The notes beneath the pieces were generated by a model that was not told the origin of the DNA, did no database searches, and saw only the letters and a list, made by a program, of their open reading frames with translations. The position numbers and the translations under genes were made by a program. From NCBI GenBank assembly GCA_003952965.2, contig CM025849.1, positions 11,685,861 through 11,749,860 on the forward strand: 64,000 bases of DNA. Reading direction: 5' to 3'. The DNA is from Morella rubra (Eukaryota > Streptophyta > Magnoliopsida > Fagales > Myricaceae). The first letter of the stretch is position 1. Each line of letters opens with the position of its first letter. Positions 60,436 through 64,000 of this stretch are shown one piece after another.

Positions 60436-60850
60436 GAAAATAGTCAGTGCGTGTGCAACTCCTACTATCACTTGCTGGTGATATATATCGTATAAAGAAA
60501 GAAGCGCAAGTTCTTGCAAAATTTCCAATTGAAGTTGATTGATGTAGCAGGATTGAAAGGGGTTCGAATTGGGTCAAGCTAGTGAAAGCTTCACACCATA
60601 TTAATTGAGGCTGGTTTAATTTCCGATGGATATTTAATTGACTGGAGAAATTGGTGCCGCGTTGTGTCATAAACGTGGTAGGTGGGTGGGATCAAGATAA
60701 GGGTAATAGTTGGTGACTACGTGCGACTTGTTTGGCATCCGTGAAAAGTCAGATTTAATAGGTGTAAATTTTGCATTTATCTTTTGTTGACAATTCCGCA
60801 AGTAACGATTCTCCAATCGTCTCATTGTTTCCCATATGGTGCACTATTGT
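60436..60850 (-). promoter_or_regulatory. TNL upstream region
   Basis: The region presumably contains the promoter. A TATATAT/TATAAAG stretch at 60481-60494 lies about 50 bases before the ATG and could be the TATA box, although that spacing leaves a very short leader. Confidence 0.3.
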
Positions 60851-60854
60851 CTAG

Positions 60855-61070
60855 TGATGTGAAAATTAATTTGATTCTATGATTTGATCCTGTAATTAGT
60901 AGTTTGTATCTAGATAGTTATTGCTTTCCTAGATTAGAGGTATACGCTCCTAAATTTTGGGAGAAAGTTTGTACATCGGCTATTTATACCTATTGTCTAG
61001 TAGAAAAAAGTATCAAAGGTTTTCCAAATAACTTGTTCTCTGTCTTTGAGTTGGTATCAGAGCCAACCAC
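60855..61070 (+). mobile_element. Short LTR-type relic with primer-binding motif
   Basis: An LTR-like stretch of about 200 bases, starting near TGTGAAAATTAATTTG, is followed at 61052 by TTGGTATCAGAGCC, the usual Met-tRNA primer-binding sequence of plant Copia-type and TRIM elements. No gag-pol coding and no second LTR were seen, so this is a fossil fragment. Age cannot be judged without the partner LTR. Confidence 0.5.
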
Positions 61071-61099
61071 ATCACCATGTGGACTATTTAATTGAAAGA

Positions 61100-61518
61100 G
61101 AATTACAATATGAAGTTAGGACTCATATTAAATCAATTGTCTTAAAAGTTTATACCATAATTAGGAAGAGACCATTGATTTAATTATTTACTATATGTTT
61201 TTAAGATTAAGCAAAATTATGTAAACGTGAAGGTATTCGGCTTGAGTCTTGCGTTTGCATGAGAATGGCATACCGTATGTAGATATTTATTTTGGTTGCT
61301 TAAACGTAATTTGTTGTAGTGCATAGTAGACTTGTTTTCGTGGATTCGATCCTAACGAGTCTTAATAAATAGTTCATCACATTCAGCCAACGCATTAATA
61401 ACTTCTCTGCCACCTGATCACCTTTAGCCAACGCAGTATGTGCTATAAACTCACTTTTGAATAAAAACCTGAGGAGCAACCGCAGAACATGGCTAACAAA
61501 CCCAATATCCCGAGAAGT
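61100..61518. other. Intergenic DNA, nothing recognised
   Basis: AT-rich sequence without a clear gene. The first part may belong to the LTR-type relic. Confidence 0.4.
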
Positions 61519-61925
61519 CACTATAAAAAAAAAAAAGACCTTTAGCAATGGTTAGAAATCACTGCTAAAAATTTAGGAGCGATTTTTTAGCGGCGGTCAT
61601 CATCGTAATAGGATTATAGCGGCGGTTTTCGTGACTACTAGTGAAGACCTCCCGTCTATAGCGGTGGTCATCTAGTGGTGTTTGTGACCACCGCTAAAGA
61701 TCCTAATTTGGATGATTTTTGTTGTTGCAGCGTTTAAAAAAAAAATGCTATTGAAAATCTGTAGCGGCATTTTTAAAACACCGCAATAGACAATTGAAAA
61801 ACGCTGTTGTAGACTCTGGAGTCTACAGAAACATTTGATAATATCTTCACCAGCGTTTGAAAAACGCTGCTGAAGGTCTACGTTTGAAAAAACAGCGTTT
61901 TTCAAACACTGGTAGATTTTATGAA
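61519..61925. mobile_element. CACTA (En/Spm) transposon end with subterminal repeats
   Basis: CACTATAAAAAAAAAAAAGACC at 61519 is a typical CACTA terminus. Behind it are repeated subterminal motifs on both strands: TAGCGGCGGT, ATAGCGGTGGTC and GACCACCGCTAAAG, then a second set around AACGCTG and CAGCGTTTTTCAAA. No transposase and no opposite terminus were seen in the window, so it is either a partial or a non-autonomous element whose far end is unclear. Confidence 0.6.
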
Positions 61926-64000
61926 ATGATGTTTGATGATAAAAACATTAATTTTTTATATTTCTAATTTTTCATAGCTTTTTCACATCTTTTATTATGT
62001 GTCAATTATGATAATTTTTTTTTGTTAACATTTCTATTATGATAATTGCTTCTTAATTCTCACAAAAGAATATGGTTAAAGTAGGTACCCAAAGAGCCAA
62101 AAAAACTGACAACTGATTGCATTAGCCATTCAACACATGTTTTGATCCAACTAGAGAGAATATAAAGTTCAAATTCAACAAAGAATAAAAACCGAAGTGA
62201 TTATACAAATAAAGAGTATCAAGTTCAAATATAACACAATAAGCAAGGACCAACTAAAATCTTCATCTTTTAACACATCAAAGTCCTCCTCTTGATCAGC
62301 GTCCTCCTCTTGACTGCCTGTAATTGAAAACAAATAAAGTCAGTACACAAGAGTTTCTACCTTCTCTGATGCCAAAACAAAGATGAAGGGGCAAAAGAGA
62401 AATCATCAGAAAAATAGAGAAAACAAACAGCAATATAAATTTGATAGAAAATGTCAAAACCAATATAAAGAAGTAATGATTAGTTCTTATCAATAACTGA
62501 GACGACTGGGTTACGAAGCATGATCTACAAATCAAATACGCACTGCGGAGAGGGTTGTGCTTTAACTTGGCCAGATTGGTACTGTAGGGTAGCCTCCAAC
62601 ATAGATACTCCCAAGCACAAGAAAAGCAAATACCAAATGTCAAAAAAAGTAGGAAGCTACTAAACCTTCTGATAATCTTTCCATTTTGCATTTGCTCGCC
62701 TATTTCTTGATTTTCAGATGTATGCTATTATTTCAGAAGCATCAAGCTCAACCAATCCGGTTTGATGAGTACCTATCATATTCTTGGTACTTGCACTCCA
62801 TATACAGTCATCGATAGTTTTCCTATAGATCAGAATTTCCACCAACAGTGTCTTTTATTCCCACTGCTGAACAAGAATATATATATACTCATGAGAGAAA
62901 GAGCTGATCATCTAGAACCAAAAGGTGTATACTTCTTTAAAAAAATTTGGGCTGAATTCGTTAAATTGAGGCAGATTCATCAACTTGGGGTTCATGGAAA
63001 TGATCAGTTTGGGTGGCTAAAGTAGTGGGCTTGAGTCAAATTGATGATTAGTCCAATTGATGTCTTGAAAAATCGGATGGGAAAGTCAAAGGAGAATACA
63101 ACCAGGTTGTGAAAAACCAAAACCAAAACAGTTGTTTCCCACTTGCAGTCAATTGCTTTACTTCGCCTTTGACATTAGTGGTTAATTGCTTTGCTTCCTT
63201 TGTTGGTTTTACAGGAAAAAGCACAAGGATTTGTAAATCAATTCAAAACACAAGATGGAAATAGGGTGAATTGGAAGAAAGATAGCATACTACAGGGAGT
63301 GAAAAAAAGGTGTCTATATTTAAGTATTATCACAAACCACAAACACGGTGCTGAGTATCTCATATGTGTTCACCTGCATGTGCATGTGTATAAGCTCGAT
63401 TTGTTTTCCATCCTACAGAATAGACTACTACGCTTGCATACTCCATTCCACCTAAAGAAGGATAGAGCCAAAATATCATTCCAAGATTTGCAAGAAAGTA
63501 TCCAACAGAGACATGTCAAAAGTGAAATCATTGTATTATATTGGGACTTCTCACACCATTAGATAATACTGATCAAATCCAGACAAAGCAAACCTCTAAT
63601 GCTTTCAACAATACATGGTATGCAACAAATTAAAGAAGGGAGGGAGTTTGCATCCGCCACATGTTCCAAACATGAGCAGATGAACTTATTCCCTCCCCTT
63701 CACATTTTTCAGTTTCTACTTTTCCTATTCAGACTATATCAAGCGGTATGTGGAATGGCACAAAACAATGTTAGTTTTTAGTCGAAAATGATAAGTATTC
63801 AGCCCTATGAATAAGCAGCATACAGAATCAAGGATGGGGGAGTGGGGTTGGTGCATCAGAATACACAAATGAAAACCCAGCCCTATTCAGAAATAATGTG
63901 GAACAATAGGATATAAGCCGGGATTCAAATGAAATGCAAGCTAGTTCCACAGAGCTTAATCAAATTAAATAATCTATCAACACGAAGAAAAAAAATTTAT
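61926..64000. other. Nothing recognised
   Basis: AT-rich DNA with short open frames on both strands (for example 63191-63559 plus and 62299-62691 minus) and no motif I recognise. It may include the interior of the CACTA element or decayed gene pieces. Confidence 0.4.

Noticed and set aside
1-64000. CRISPR arrays, rRNA and tRNA genes
   Set aside because: None seen; the tandem repeats found lack spacer structure, and the only tRNA-related sequence is the LTR primer-binding motif near 61052.

Overview
The window is plant nuclear DNA. It has AT-rich intergenic sequence, many-exon genes with GT-AG introns, TIR-NBS-LRR (TNL) resistance-gene relatives, plant-type LINE fragments, and hAT-, CACTA- and foldback-type transposon remnants. 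TNL genes point to a eudicot. The FIP1 protein resembles, from memory only, those of woody rosids, so I do not name a species.

Layout. Positions 1-20300 (copy 1) and 39097-59375 (copy 2) are the same ~20.3 kb of sequence. Apart from homopolymer lengths, nearly all differences I found fall in one transposon-like stretch at about 11.07-13.1 kb. Copy 1 stops exactly at a 99-base run of N (20301-20399). Each copy carries the 5' exons of a FIP1 gene, a LINE RNase H relic, an older broken TNL interrupted by a ~1.1 kb insertion, a hAT-like element, a LINE 3' fragment, two foldback elements, and a second TNL pseudogene. Only copy 2 continues into the TIR exon of that TNL. I read copy 1 as probably an assembly duplication (uncollapsed haplotype or scaffolding error), with a recent true duplication as the alternative.

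The unique middle (20400-39096) holds three minus-strand host genes. The first is a nine-exon calcineurin-like/purple-acid-phosphatase-like gene (24057-28442) whose metal-binding motifs are nearly all gone. The second is ABCI1/CCMA (29383-30063), the ATP-binding subunit for mitochondrial cytochrome c maturation, with a 5'UTR intron. The third is the 3' part of FIP1, the polyadenylation-factor scaffold, whose 5' exons lie in copy 2, so the gene runs from 42558 down to 32724. FIP1 carries one apparent single-base shift in exon 1 and a dense burst of single-base indels in exon 8, which looks more like unpolished assembly than gene decay.

Right end (60436-64000): the TNL upstream region, a short LTR-type relic with a Met-tRNA primer-binding motif, the end of a CACTA transposon with subterminal repeats, and about 2 kb where I recognise nothing. 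The genes do not form a single pathway. I see no CRISPR array, rRNA or tRNA gene.
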